Shown here: positions 1 to 5,887 of the stretch, in pieces
Layout: each line of letters begins with the position of its first letter
Numbering within the stretch: position 1 is the first letter of the stretch
Assembly: GCA_009782245.1 (NCBI GenBank)
Contig: WRKK01000191.1
Coordinates: forward strand, 1-5,960
Direction of reading: 5' to 3'
Origin: Defluviitaleaceae bacterium
Lineage (GTDB): Bacteria > Bacillota > Clostridia > Lachnospirales > WQUN01
Length of the DNA: 5,960 bases
Notes under the pieces: generated by a model
Seen by the model: the letters and a program-made list of their open reading frames with translations, nothing else
What the model was told of the DNA's origin: nothing
Database searches by the model: none
Program-made: the position numbers and the translations under genes

Positions 1-64
1 GTCGCCCGTCCGTCTAATCCCTAATGGTTCAAAAAGTGTACGCAGGTGGGGCGACCGTCCCCCT
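1..64. repeat. Left arm of a ~65-bp imperfect inverted repeat bounding the pst-pho locus
   Basis: The reverse complement of this stretch matches 5819-5887. Positions 1-20 pair exactly with 5868-5887, and 32-49 exactly with 5837-5854; the part between differs by a few substitutions and two bases of length. The arm carries one copy of the 12-mer GGGCGACCGTCC (49-60), also found three times near the right edge. There is no ORF of note and no transposase. It looks like one member of a dispersed GC-rich intergenic repeat family. The outer end may continue beyond the window. Confidence 0.85.
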
Positions 65-77
65 ATAAATAAATCGT

Positions 78-207
78 TTAAGTTAATGACAGTAATATTA
101 TCCGCCAGTTTAGCCTTGCGGGCGGATAATATCCGCCCCTACGTTATCCGACAAATAAAAATCAAATTGTTATATCCGCCCACAGCAGGCGGGTTAAGTT
201 AATGACA
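78..207. repeat. 14-bp direct repeat enclosing a 102-bp block of TATCCGCCC palindromes
   Basis: TTAAGTTAATGACA occurs at 78-91 and again at 194-207. The 102 bp between hold three TATCCGCC-type words. Arms 95-106 and 121-132 form a perfect 12-bp inverted repeat with a 14-nt loop. Arms 120-128 and 130-138 form an overlapping 9-bp palindrome, and a third TATCCGCCC lies at 173-181, partly pairing with GGCGG at 188-192. The arrangement could be a small repeat element with a target duplication, but no matching terminal inverted repeats are seen at the ends of the enclosed segment. Alternatively, it is a modular intergenic repeat. Confidence 0.7.
95..132. other. 12-bp-stem hairpin downstream of phoR; possible 3' boundary of the operon mRNA
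   Basis: The arms at 95-106 and 121-132 are perfectly complementary. On the minus-strand transcript this would be the strongest stem-loop after the phoR stop. No U-tract follows it (the next minus-strand bases read TACTGTC), so it is not a canonical intrinsic terminator. It may protect or define the mRNA 3' end, or simply be part of the repeat. No better terminator is visible between phoR and the window edge. Confidence 0.35.
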
Positions 208-234
208 TGGGAGTGCCTTTAATTTCAATCATTT

Positions 235-1587
235 TCAAACCTCGCCAACCCCCGTAGGAATCCGCACAAAAATACTAGTGCCTTGCCCAGGTGTGCTTTC
301 TAGTTCTATTGTGCCTTTGTGGTAGCGGATAATGTGCTTAACTATGGAAAGCCCTAGCCCTGCGCCGCCTGTGCTTTGGTTGCGCGATTGCTCTACTCGG
401 TAAAAGCGTTCAAAAATGCGGCGCTTTTCTTCTTTTGGAATGCCAATGCCCGTATCGGTTACGTTGATGTATGCAAACCGCTTTTTGGCGGAAACGGCTA
501 TTTTTACCTCGCCACCCGCTTTGTTGTAGCGTATTGCGTTGGAAATTAGGTTCATAAATACCATGTAAATTAAATGGCGGTTGCCCTGCACTAGTGCAAA
601 AGAATCCACCAAAATCAGCTTAATTTGCGAACGTTCCGCTAACGCTTGCAACGAGTTTATCGCCTCGGCGGCTGGCTGCGATAGGTCAAATTCGGTGTAC
701 GCCTCTCTGCCGTCCATTTCGTCTAGCCTGGAAAGCAGTAAAATGTTCTCAATCATATCAATCATGCGGCGCGATTCGTTGCTTATCTTGTTAGCAAAAT
801 ATAAAATGTCGTCGTTGGCAATGTTGCCTTTGCCGATTATGTCCGCAAAACCCATAATGCAAGTAAGCGGCGTGTTAAGTTCGTGCGAAACGTTCGCCGA
901 AAATTCACGGCGCATTTTTTCCGCTAACTGCCGCTCGGTTACGTCCGCTATTAAAATTATTGCACCCTTGTCCGAAGACGGAATAAACGAAACTTGGTAT
1001 ATTTTTTCCAGTTCCATTAACATTTGTCCGCTATGCCCCTGCAACGCCGCCTTTACTTTGTTTAGAAAAATTGTATCGCGCGTTAAAAAATGAATGTTGT
1101 TGCCCTCGCAATTTTGCTGGGCGGCGAACAATTTTACCGCAAAATGATTAACTGCAACCACCGTGCTTGTGCTGTCCAGCATAACAAGCCCCTCCTGCAT
1201 ATTGTCAAATATAGAGCGGATTGTGTTGGCTTGCTCGGAAATCTCTTGCATATTGCTTTCTATCTGCTTTTGCTGGCGTAAAATTGTCCTAACAAAAGAG
1301 GAAAGTTCGTCATAAATTTCAATGTCCTCTGGGGCGTTAAAATCAATTTTGCTGATAGTATTTGTAATTTGCTTGGTGATGCTAAGTGCCAAAAAATAAT
1401 TAATAAAACAGGCAACAAGCACAAAAATAACACCAGAAACAACCGCAACAACGGAGTTTTCGGCAAAAGCGGCGGCTAAATTTGCCATGTGCGAAGTAGG
1501 AACAAGTACAGTAATAAGTGCAATAGAAGCCGCTCCTAGCGAGATAAAAGTAGAGACGCACATGGTTCTAAAAATTCGTTTTTTCAC
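235..1587 (-). CDS. phoR: PhoR-type phosphate sensor histidine kinase
   Basis: Membrane sensor kinase of 450 aa, the likely partner of the adjacent response regulator. Two membrane segments (about 14-30 and 46-68) enclose an extracytoplasmic loop of only about 15 residues. They are followed by a linker/HAMP-like stretch, a PAS-like domain (about 121-215), a HisKA domain with phospho-acceptor H235 in SHELNTP, and an HATPase_c domain. That last domain has its N box around N346-N355, G1 box DTGIGIP (378-384), F box IFERFYRV (391-398) and G2 box GGAGLGLSIVK (407-417). All catalytic motifs are present. The start is GTG at 1587, preceded by AGGTGA four bases upstream; the ATG at 1563 has no ribosome site and would cut into the first membrane segment. 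It starts 19 bp after phoP and ends with TGA. The tiny outer loop suggests that it reads phosphate through PstCAB/PhoU rather than by direct binding; this is inference. Assignment as PhoR rests largely on context. Confidence 0.93.
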   Translation of the reverse strand: MKKRIFRTMCVSTFISLGAASIALITVLVPTSHMANLAAAFAENSVVAVVSGVIFVLVACFINYFLALSITKQITNTISKIDFNAPEDIEIYDELSSFVRTILRQQKQIESNMQEISEQANTIRSIFDNMQEGLVMLDSTSTVVAVNHFAVKLFAAQQNCEGNNIHFLTRDTIFLNKVKAALQGHSGQMLMELEKIYQVSFIPSSDKGAIILIADVTERQLAEKMRREFSANVSHELNTPLTCIMGFADIIGKGNIANDDILYFANKISNESRRMIDMIENILLLSRLDEMDGREAYTEFDLSQPAAEAINSLQALAERSQIKLILVDSFALVQGNRHLIYMVFMNLISNAIRYNKAGGEVKIAVSAKKRFAYINVTDTGIGIPKEEKRRIFERFYRVEQSRNQSTGGAGLGLSIVKHIIRYHKGTIELESTPGQGTSIFVRIPTGVGEV

Positions 1588-1591
1588 AGAA

Positions 1592-1597
1592 TCACCT
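1592..1597 (-). promoter_or_regulatory. Ribosome binding site deciding the phoR GTG start
   Basis: AGGTGA on the minus strand, four bases before GTG at 1587, inside the 19-bp phoP-phoR gap. It supports the GTG start over the downstream ATG at 1563. Confidence 0.7.
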
Positions 1598-1606
1598 ATA
1601 ATACAC

Positions 1607-2293
1607 CTATATACTTATTTTGTAGCCTACTCCACGTACGGTTTTTATCATATCGCCGCAACCGCCCAATTTTTTACGCAATGCCCTAATTTGCATATCA
1701 ACGTTGCGATCGGCTGGCCCGCCGTCGTCGCCAGGTTTCCAAACTAAATCCAGCAGCTGGTCGCGAGACATTACCAAATTTTTATGTTGCAAAAGGCAAT
1801 ACAACAGTTCAAATTCAAGATACGTTAAAATAACCTCGGTATTTTCCGTCCAGACAATTCTAGTTTGGGTATCTAGCACAATATCGCCCAATGCAAGCGA
1901 GGTGCCCTCTTTGGAGTTTGGGCTGGCTGTACGGCGCAACACAGCACGAATACGAGCCAGCAGTTCGTCCACGCAAAACGGCTTTGTTATGTAATCGTCC
2001 GCACCAGAATCTAGCCCTTCAATGCTTTTCAAGCTGTCCCTTATCGCCGTTAATATTACTACTGGAATGCTCTCCGTATCCTTGGATTGTTTTAGGGCTG
2101 CCAAAATATCAAAACCGCTTTCGCCAGGCAACATTAAATCCAGCAAAATCAGCGAGGGTTTTTCTAGCCGCATATGTTTCCAAAACTGCCTAGATTCACC
2201 AAAAGTTGTTACTTTATAGCCGTCCGATTTTAGTGCATAATACACCAATTCGCGAATGTTTTCTTCATCTTCTAGCACAAATATACTTGCCAT
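1607..2293 (-). CDS. phoP: PhoP/PhoB-type phosphate response regulator (OmpR family)
   Basis: Cytoplasmic two-component regulator of 228 aa, the usual OmpR/PhoB length. The receiver domain (about 2-118) has the acidic pocket E8-D9-E10, phospho-acceptor D52 in LLDLMLPG, T82 in LTA and K104 in TKP. A winged-helix trans_reg_C domain (about 132-227) carries the recognition helix RNVDMQIRALRKKLG (196-210) and the wing strand IKTVRGVGYKI (216-226). PhoR would phosphorylate D52, and the active form should bind Pho boxes such as those ahead of pstC. Start ATG at 2293 is chosen because GGAGG lies four bases upstream and the protein then begins MASIFVLEDEE as in the family; an in-frame TTG at 2320 would add ten unlikely residues. 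It follows phoU by 120 bp and precedes phoR by 19 bp. It would be called phoB in proteobacterial usage; the Bacillota name is used here. Confidence 0.95.
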   Translation of the reverse strand: MASIFVLEDEENIRELVYYALKSDGYKVTTFGESRQFWKHMRLEKPSLILLDLMLPGESGFDILAALKQSKDTESIPVVILTAIRDSLKSIEGLDSGADDYITKPFCVDELLARIRAVLRRTASPNSKEGTSLALGDIVLDTQTRIVWTENTEVILTYLEFELLYCLLQHKNLVMSRDQLLDLVWKPGDDGGPADRNVDMQIRALRKKLGGCGDMIKTVRGVGYKISI

Positions 2294-2297
2294 AGTA

Positions 2298-2302
2298 CCT
2301 CC
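2298..2302 (-). promoter_or_regulatory. Ribosome binding site deciding the phoP start
   Basis: GGAGG on the minus strand, followed by TACT and then ATG at 2293. The spacing is short but the match is strong, and it rules out the longer TTG-initiated reading frame, whose extra codons contain this site. Confidence 0.8.
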
Positions 2303-2364
2303 ATTTATTACAATGTGCAACGCAATACGCCCAGCACCGTTAAAAACCTTTTTTTCTTTTCACT

Positions 2365-2400
2365 TTTTTCGCATTTTTCGCATTTTTCGCATTTTTCGCA
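2365..2400. repeat. Four perfect 9-bp tandem repeats in the phoU-phoP spacer
   Basis: The unit TTTTTCGCA is repeated at 2365-2373, 2374-2382, 2383-2391 and 2392-2400. On the mRNA strand this reads TGCGAAAAA four times. It sits just after the phoU stop in a 120-bp gap (2294-2413) that holds no gene. No stem-loop terminator or convincing promoter is visible in the gap. The units are too short and too regular for a CRISPR array. Confidence 0.95.
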
Positions 2401-2413
2401 TTTATGTTGTTTG

Positions 2414-3076
2414 TCATGTTGTCGTTTTTTTCAGCTTTTTGTAATTGCCAGTAATGGAAAATTCTACCCATTCGGCAATATTTTCGGCGTGATCGCCTAT
2501 GCGTTCAAAATATTTTGCAACCATAAGCAAATCTACCGCTTGCCCAATATTGTTTGGGTCAGCGTGAATTAGGTCGGTTAAATCTTTTTTAACTAGCAAG
2601 AAAAGGCGGTCAACTTCGTCGTCGTCGCGGCGAACTTTGCGGGCTAGTTTTAAGTCTTGTTTAACGTAGGCATCTATTGCATTTGTTACCATTTTTGATG
2701 CCGCCGCCGCCATTTTTGGTATATCTTCCAAATCTTTTATATAGGTTTGACCAGCCATTATTATGATTATTTCGGATATATCGGCACATTGGTCGCCAAT
2801 CCGCTCCATGTCGGTAATCATTTTTAGTGCCGCCGAAATTACCCGCAAATCGCGCGCAACTGGGTGATGCAAAAGCAACAATTTTAGGCACATATCTTCT
2901 ATTTCTTTTTCCAGGTCGTCTATATCTTGGTCGTATTTTATCGCCTCTTCGGCAAACTCTACATTCTGCATTATCAGCCCTTTGTGGGTTAAATCTATCG
3001 CTTTTTCTACCAACATTCCCATTTCTACCAAATATTGGTTCAAATCCTTTAGTTTATCCTCAAAACCTTTTCTCAT
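2414..3076 (-). CDS. phoU: Phosphate signalling protein PhoU
   Basis: Cytoplasmic, all-helical regulator of 220 aa, typical PhoU length, with the expected two tandem PhoU domains. Each carries the family's metal-binding E-x3-D signature: MERIGDQCAD with E91, D95 and D99, and FERIGDHAEN with E191 and D195. The conserved RDLRVISAALKMITDMERIGD block covers 75-95. Family knowledge: PhoU interacts with PstB and the PAS region of PhoR, and represses the Pho response when phosphate is plentiful. Start ATG at 3076 has GAAAGGG at 3086-3092, about nine bases upstream. The gene lies between pstB (100-bp gap) and phoP (120-bp gap). Both gaps are A-rich on the mRNA strand and contain 9-bp tandem repeats, unlike the tight junctions elsewhere in the operon. 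The C-terminus is lysine/threonine-rich (KKLKKTTT). Confidence 0.97.
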   Translation of the reverse strand: MRKGFEDKLKDLNQYLVEMGMLVEKAIDLTHKGLIMQNVEFAEEAIKYDQDIDDLEKEIEDMCLKLLLLHHPVARDLRVISAALKMITDMERIGDQCADISEIIIIMAGQTYIKDLEDIPKMAAAASKMVTNAIDAYVKQDLKLARKVRRDDDEVDRLFLLVKKDLTDLIHADPNNIGQAVDLLMVAKYFERIGDHAENIAEWVEFSITGNYKKLKKTTT

Positions 3077-3125
3077 CTCTTCACACCCTTTCTTTGATTG
3101 GTTTTGGTTTGTTTTTTGTTTGTTT

Positions 3126-3152
3126 TTTTCGTGATTTTCGTGGTTTTCGTGG
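3126..3152. repeat. Three 9-bp tandem repeats in the pstB-phoU spacer
   Basis: Units at 3126-3134 (TTTTCGTGA), 3135-3143 and 3144-3152 (both TTTTCGTGG). On the mRNA strand they read CCACGAAAA, CCACGAAAA, TCACGAAAA. They lie in a 100-bp gap (3077-3176) whose mRNA strand is almost entirely A and C with very few T, so it should be unstructured. The unit differs from that in the phoU-phoP spacer but shares its length and a CGAAAA core. Confidence 0.92.
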
Positions 3153-3176
3153 TTTTTTTATGATTTTCTGGGATTT

Positions 3177-3926
3177 TTAGCCAAATCTGCCCGTAATGTA
3201 GTCTTCAGTGGCTTTTTCTTTTGGGTTGCCAAAAATTTCCACGGTTTTATTGCACTCTATTACCTTGCCCAGCAAGAAAAATGCTGTACGGTGGCTGATG
3301 CGCGCCGCTTGCTGCATATTGTGCGTTACAATTACTATACTATATTTTTCGCTTAATTGCACGGCTAAATCTTCAATTTTTCCTGTCGAGATTGGGTCTA
3401 GTGCAGAAGTTGGCTCGTCCATTAGCAAAATTTCTGGCGAGACGGCGAGCGCGCGGGCAATGCACAGCCGTTGTTGCTGTCCGCCAGATAAACCCAGCGC
3501 CGATTTTTTTAGGCGATCTTTTACTTCGTCCCAAATAGCGGAATCTTTTAGTGCTTTTTCAACGATTTCGTCTAGCTGGTGTTTTTTGCGGATTCCGTGA
3601 GTTATCGGCCCAAAAGCTATGTTATCGTAAACGCTCATCGGGAACGGGTTCGGCTTTTGGAACACCATACCAACCCGCTTGCGTAGGCTGTTTACGTCAA
3701 TATTTTTGTAAATATCAACGCCGTCCAGCAAAATTTCGCCAGTGATGCGGCAGCCGTCTATAAGGTCGTTCATGCGGTTAAGCGATTTTAGCAACGTGGA
3801 TTTTCCGCAGCCCGACGGCCCAATTAACGCTAAAATTTCGCTTTGCCCCACGGTTAAATTTATATCGTGTAATGCCTGAAAATCTGTGTAAAACAGGTTC
3901 ACGTTTTTAATGTCAAAAATGTTCAC
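3177..3926 (-). CDS. pstB: Phosphate ABC transporter ATP-binding protein PstB
   Basis: ATPase subunit of the Pst importer, acting as a dimer on the cytoplasmic face of PstC-PstA to drive phosphate uptake. With the start used here it is 249 aa, the normal PstB length. Walker A is GPSGCGKST (36-44, K42), the Q-loop is at Q90 in VFQKPNPFPMSVYDN, the ABC signature LSGGQ is at 146-150, Walker B LLMDEP at 167-172 with catalytic E171, the D-loop SALD at 174-177 and the switch H202. The NPFPMS(V/I)YDN stretch and the DPISTGKIE region are PstB hallmarks. Start GTG at 3926 is preferred because AAAGGA lies ten bases upstream; an in-frame TTG at 3959 would add 11 lysine-rich residues and overlap pstA. 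It follows pstA by seven bases, indicating co-translation. Confidence 0.97.
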   Translation of the reverse strand: MNIFDIKNVNLFYTDFQALHDINLTVGQSEILALIGPSGCGKSTLLKSLNRMNDLIDGCRITGEILLDGVDIYKNIDVNSLRKRVGMVFQKPNPFPMSVYDNIAFGPITHGIRKKHQLDEIVEKALKDSAIWDEVKDRLKKSALGLSGGQQQRLCIARALAVSPEILLMDEPTSALDPISTGKIEDLAVQLSEKYSIVIVTHNMQQAARISHRTAFFLLGKVIECNKTVEIFGNPKEKATEDYITGRFG

Positions 3927-3933
3927 TTTTATT

Positions 3934-4755
3934 TTATCCTTTCGCCAGTTTTTTTGCAAGAAAAGCCGAAATTGTATTTATTAACAAAACCACAGCCAGC
4001 AAAACAACGCCAGTTGCGTAAGCCTCGTTAAGATGCAGGGCTTCGCTTGTTAGTACCCACATATGCACGGTAAGCGTTCGCACCGAACTACCCAAGCCGT
4101 CTGGAATTTGTGCAACTGTGCCAGCCGTAAAAATTAACGCCGCCGATTCGCCAATAATACGCCCAATCGCTAGAATTACTCCCGCAAAAATCCCAGGAAT
4201 AGCCGACGGCAACACAATTTTGAACACCGCTCGCAATTTTCCTGCTCCTAGTGCAAAAGCACCCTCACGATAGCCATCTGGCACGGATTTAAGCGCCTCC
4301 TCGGTGGTACGAATTACCATCGGCAAAATCATAATAGAAAGCGTTAAACTACCCGCCAGCAACGAAAAGCCCATTCCCATAAAAACCACAAAAAACAACA
4401 TTCCAAATAAGCCGTAAACTATGGACGGGATTCCCGCTAAAAGTTCGGTGGTAGAGCGAATGAAAACTACAAGGCGGTTGCCACGTTTTACGTATTCTAC
4501 AAGGTAGATACCAGTAAAAATACCAAGCGGCACGGCAAAAGTAAGCGTCAAAATTACCATAATAATGGTTGACACAATAGACGGAAACATAGAAACGTTA
4601 TCGGTCGTAAAACGCACCTCAAACAAAGACGGCTGTAAATGCGGTATTCCGTTTAGCAAAATGTAGAAAATAATGGATAGCAACGCAAGCAGCGTAACGC
4701 CAGCAAACAGCCATGTAAGCACATAAAGTGCGGTATCAATAATTTTTGTTCGCAT
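3934..4755 (-). CDS. pstA: Phosphate ABC transporter permease PstA
   Basis: Integral membrane subunit of 273 aa that pairs with PstC to form the phosphate channel. About six membrane segments are seen (roughly 12-34, 60-86, 101-128, 130-150, 179-204, 246-268). The cytoplasmic coupling loop (EAA motif) runs about 153-189 as EALKSVPDGYREGAFALGAG... and would contact PstB. The family motifs ELLAGIPSIVYGLFGM (104-119) and IGRIIGESAALIFTAG (197-212) are present. Start ATG at 4755 is one base after the pstC stop; its ribosome site AGAGGG (4762-4767) lies inside the end of pstC, so translation is likely coupled. It is distinguished from PstC by gene order and by the GESAALIFTAG motif (PstC here has GETMAVVMVAG). 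It is intact, with no odd residues noticed. Confidence 0.96.
   Translation of the reverse strand: MRTKIIDTALYVLTWLFAGVTLLALLSIIFYILLNGIPHLQPSLFEVRFTTDNVSMFPSIVSTIIMVILTLTFAVPLGIFTGIYLVEYVKRGNRLVVFIRSTTELLAGIPSIVYGLFGMLFFVVFMGMGFSLLAGSLTLSIMILPMVIRTTEEALKSVPDGYREGAFALGAGKLRAVFKIVLPSAIPGIFAGVILAIGRIIGESAALIFTAGTVAQIPDGLGSSVRTLTVHMWVLTSEALHLNEAYATGVVLLAVVLLINTISAFLAKKLAKG
3937..3942 (-). promoter_or_regulatory. Ribosome binding site deciding the pstB GTG start
   Basis: AAAGGA on the minus strand, inside the last codons of pstA, ten bases before GTG at 3926. It favours GTG over the in-frame TTG at 3959, which lies upstream of this site. Confidence 0.65.
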
Positions 4756-4756
4756 A

Positions 4757-5647
4757 TTAAACCCTCTTTCTAGTAAGCAGGGTAAAGGTTATGTTTATGA
4801 TAAGAATGAAAACAAACAGCACAACCGCCGTTGCAATAAGTGCGTTGCGGTGCAAGCCAGCGGCATAGCCCATTTCTATTACAATGTTAGCGGTAAGCGA
4901 GCGGGCCCCGCGCAACAAGTGGATTGGCATACGCGCGTGATTACCAGCAACCATAACAACCGCCATAGTTTCGCCGATTGCTCTGCCAACGCCAAGCACA
5001 ACAGAGGCAAGAATACCAGATTTTGCGGCGGGCACCATAACGAAAAATACGCTACGAGTGTGGCTTGCACCAAGTGCCAATGCACCCTCGTAATAATTTT
5101 TGGGAACAGCCCGTATTGCCGCCTCCGAGATTGCTATAACGGTTGGCAAAATCATAATGCCCAAAATAATTGCGGCGGAAAGTATGGACATTCCCGTTGC
5201 CCCGCCAGGCAAATGGGAAGTAAACCGCATCGCAAGCCCCCGAACTATTGGCACAATCATAACCATTCCAAAAAATCCGTAAACCACCGACGGAATCCCC
5301 GCCAGCAGATTAACAACGGGCTTTAGGAAAAAATACAGCTGTTTGGGACACATAAAGGCAAAAAATATCGCCGTAAAAATGCCCACGGGTACGCCAATAA
5401 TGATTGCACCTAGCATAAAATAAACGCTACCAATAATCATCGGCAAAATGCCAAACAACGGGCCAATTTCGCCGCCTTGCAAGGGTGCCCATTCTCTGCC
5501 CAGCAAAAAATTAGCCGCGCCCACTTCAAAAATGGCAGGAATACCGTTTGCAAATAAAAACCAACAAATCAGCAAAATAGCCAAAATCGAGGTGCAGGCA
5601 CAAATCAGGAAAATCTTTTCCATAACAAATTCTTTTATATTGAACAT
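4757..5647 (-). CDS. pstC: Phosphate ABC transporter permease PstC
   Basis: Integral membrane subunit of 296 aa and first gene of the operon. Six membrane segments are predicted (roughly 12-33, 63-97, 108-136, 153-173, 200-222, 268-292). The EAA-type coupling loop spans about 175-212 (EAAIRAVPKNYYEGALALGAS...). The family motifs NLLAGIPSVVYGFFGM (113-128) and GRAIGETMAVVMVAG (221-235) are clear. A short first loop with REWAP (51-55) fits PstC proteins. ATG at 5647 has a perfect AGGAGG (5653-5658) five bases upstream; M9 is a weaker alternative. The predicted mRNA leader is about 48 nt with a stem-loop at its 5' end. In many operons pstS comes directly before pstC; here only promoter and repeat DNA is seen upstream. 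Confidence 0.96.
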   Translation of the reverse strand: MFNIKEFVMEKIFLICACTSILAILLICWFLFANGIPAIFEVGAANFLLGREWAPLQGGEIGPLFGILPMIIGSVYFMLGAIIIGVPVGIFTAIFFAFMCPKQLYFFLKPVVNLLAGIPSVVYGFFGMVMIVPIVRGLAMRFTSHLPGGATGMSILSAAIILGIMILPTVIAISEAAIRAVPKNYYEGALALGASHTRSVFFVMVPAAKSGILASVVLGVGRAIGETMAVVMVAGNHARMPIHLLRGARSLTANIVIEMGYAAGLHRNALIATAVVLFVFILIINITFTLLTRKRV

Positions 5648-5673
5648 TAAGTCCTCCTAGATAATTGAGTGTG

Positions 5674-5697
5674 TTGACTGGCAACAACGCCAATCAA
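5674..5697 (-). promoter_or_regulatory. Stem-loop at the predicted 5' end of the pst-pho mRNA
   Basis: On the minus-strand RNA, UUGAUUGGC pairs with GCCAGUCAA (nine pairs including one G-U) around a six-base GUUGUU loop. The predicted start site near 5694-5695 falls inside the upstream arm, leaving about seven pairs at the very 5' end. The hairpin stops about 15 bases before the AGGAGG. It resembles 5' mRNA-stabilising hairpins, and no U-tract follows it, so attenuation is unlikely. Function is inferred from position only. Confidence 0.5.
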
Positions 5698-5701
5698 AAG
5701 A

Positions 5702-5730
5702 ATTATAATAGCGTTTGGTAAAAGTGGCAA
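5702..5730 (-). promoter_or_regulatory. Sigma-A-type promoter of the pst-pho operon
   Basis: Minus strand: -35 TTGCCA (5725-5730), a 17-base spacer, and -10 TATAAT (5702-5707). This is a 10/12 or better match to TTGACA-N17-TATAAT. The predicted start is near 5694-5695, about 48 bases before the pstC ATG. It is the only convincing promoter seen ahead of any gene in the window, so all six genes are probably one transcription unit. Confidence 0.8.
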
Positions 5731-5755
5731 AAAGTTTTTATAAAGATTTGGTAAA
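5717..5755 (-). promoter_or_regulatory. Candidate PhoP box: four hexamers at exact 11-bp steps
   Basis: Read on the minus strand, TTTACC (5750-5755), TTTATA (5739-5744), TTTTTG (5728-5733) and TTTACC (5717-5722) are spaced exactly 11 bp start to start. Relative to the predicted start they cover about -60 to -22. This agrees with the known Bacillus PhoP core site: four TT(A/T/C)A(C/T)A-like repeats with 5-bp gaps in about the -20 to -60 region. Matches to that hexamer are 5/6, 6/6, 4/6 and 5/6. The outer copies sit in an exact 10-bp repeat (5714-5723 and 5747-5756), 33 bp apart. Being T-rich, chance resemblance is possible. Confidence 0.55.
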
Positions 5756-5818
5756 AATTAAGAAGATGTATTTAGCAAGCAGTTATTTCAAAGGGGTCTG
5801 CTTGTTGGCAAACTTTAC

Positions 5819-5887
5819 AGGGGGACGGGCGACCGTCCACCTGCGTACACTTTTATTGGAACATTGGGGATTAGACGGACGGGCGAC
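5819..5887. repeat. Right arm of the inverted repeat bounding the pst-pho locus
   Basis: It matches the reverse complement of 1-64, with exact blocks 5837-5854 and 5868-5887. It contains a local palindrome 5823-5838 (GGACGG, GCGA loop, CCGTCC). The arm lies about 90 bp upstream of the -35 element, so the whole operon and its control region are inside the two arms. Nothing here looks coding. Confidence 0.85.

Noticed and set aside
581..1093. Plus-strand open frame of 170 codons opposite phoR
   Set aside because: It lies wholly antisense to a kinase gene with clear family motifs, is serine/cysteine-rich as mirror frames often are, and has no ribosome site.
2294..2320. Longer phoP starting at an in-frame TTG
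   Set aside because: It would add MHIVINGGT before the receiver domain and contain the GGAGG that serves the ATG at 2293.
2303..2350. Internal promoter for phoPR in the phoU-phoP spacer
   Set aside because: TAATAA near 2305 has no -35 at a suitable distance, and a lone TTAACG is not a PhoP box array.
2256..2444. Plus-strand frames encoding repetitive HFS or IFR tripeptides
   Set aside because: The repeats are simply the 9-bp tandem array translated in frame; there is no start signal, and they overlap phoU and phoP.
2365..3152. Tandem repeats as a CRISPR array
   Set aside because: The units are 9 bp, directly adjacent and without spacers, and no cas gene is nearby.
3927..3959. Longer pstB starting at an in-frame TTG
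   Set aside because: It would overlap pstA and add 11 basic residues unlike PstB proteins; GTG at 3926 has the ribosome site.
4850..5326. Plus-strand open frame of 158 codons opposite pstC
   Set aside because: It is antisense to a well-conserved permease, and its odd His/Asn/Lys-rich composition is typical of a shadow frame.
5776..5804. Seven-bp inverted repeat (CAAGCAG / CTGCTTG) as a terminator of an upstream gene
   Set aside because: It has a 15-base loop and no T-tract on either strand; the stem is too weak to call.
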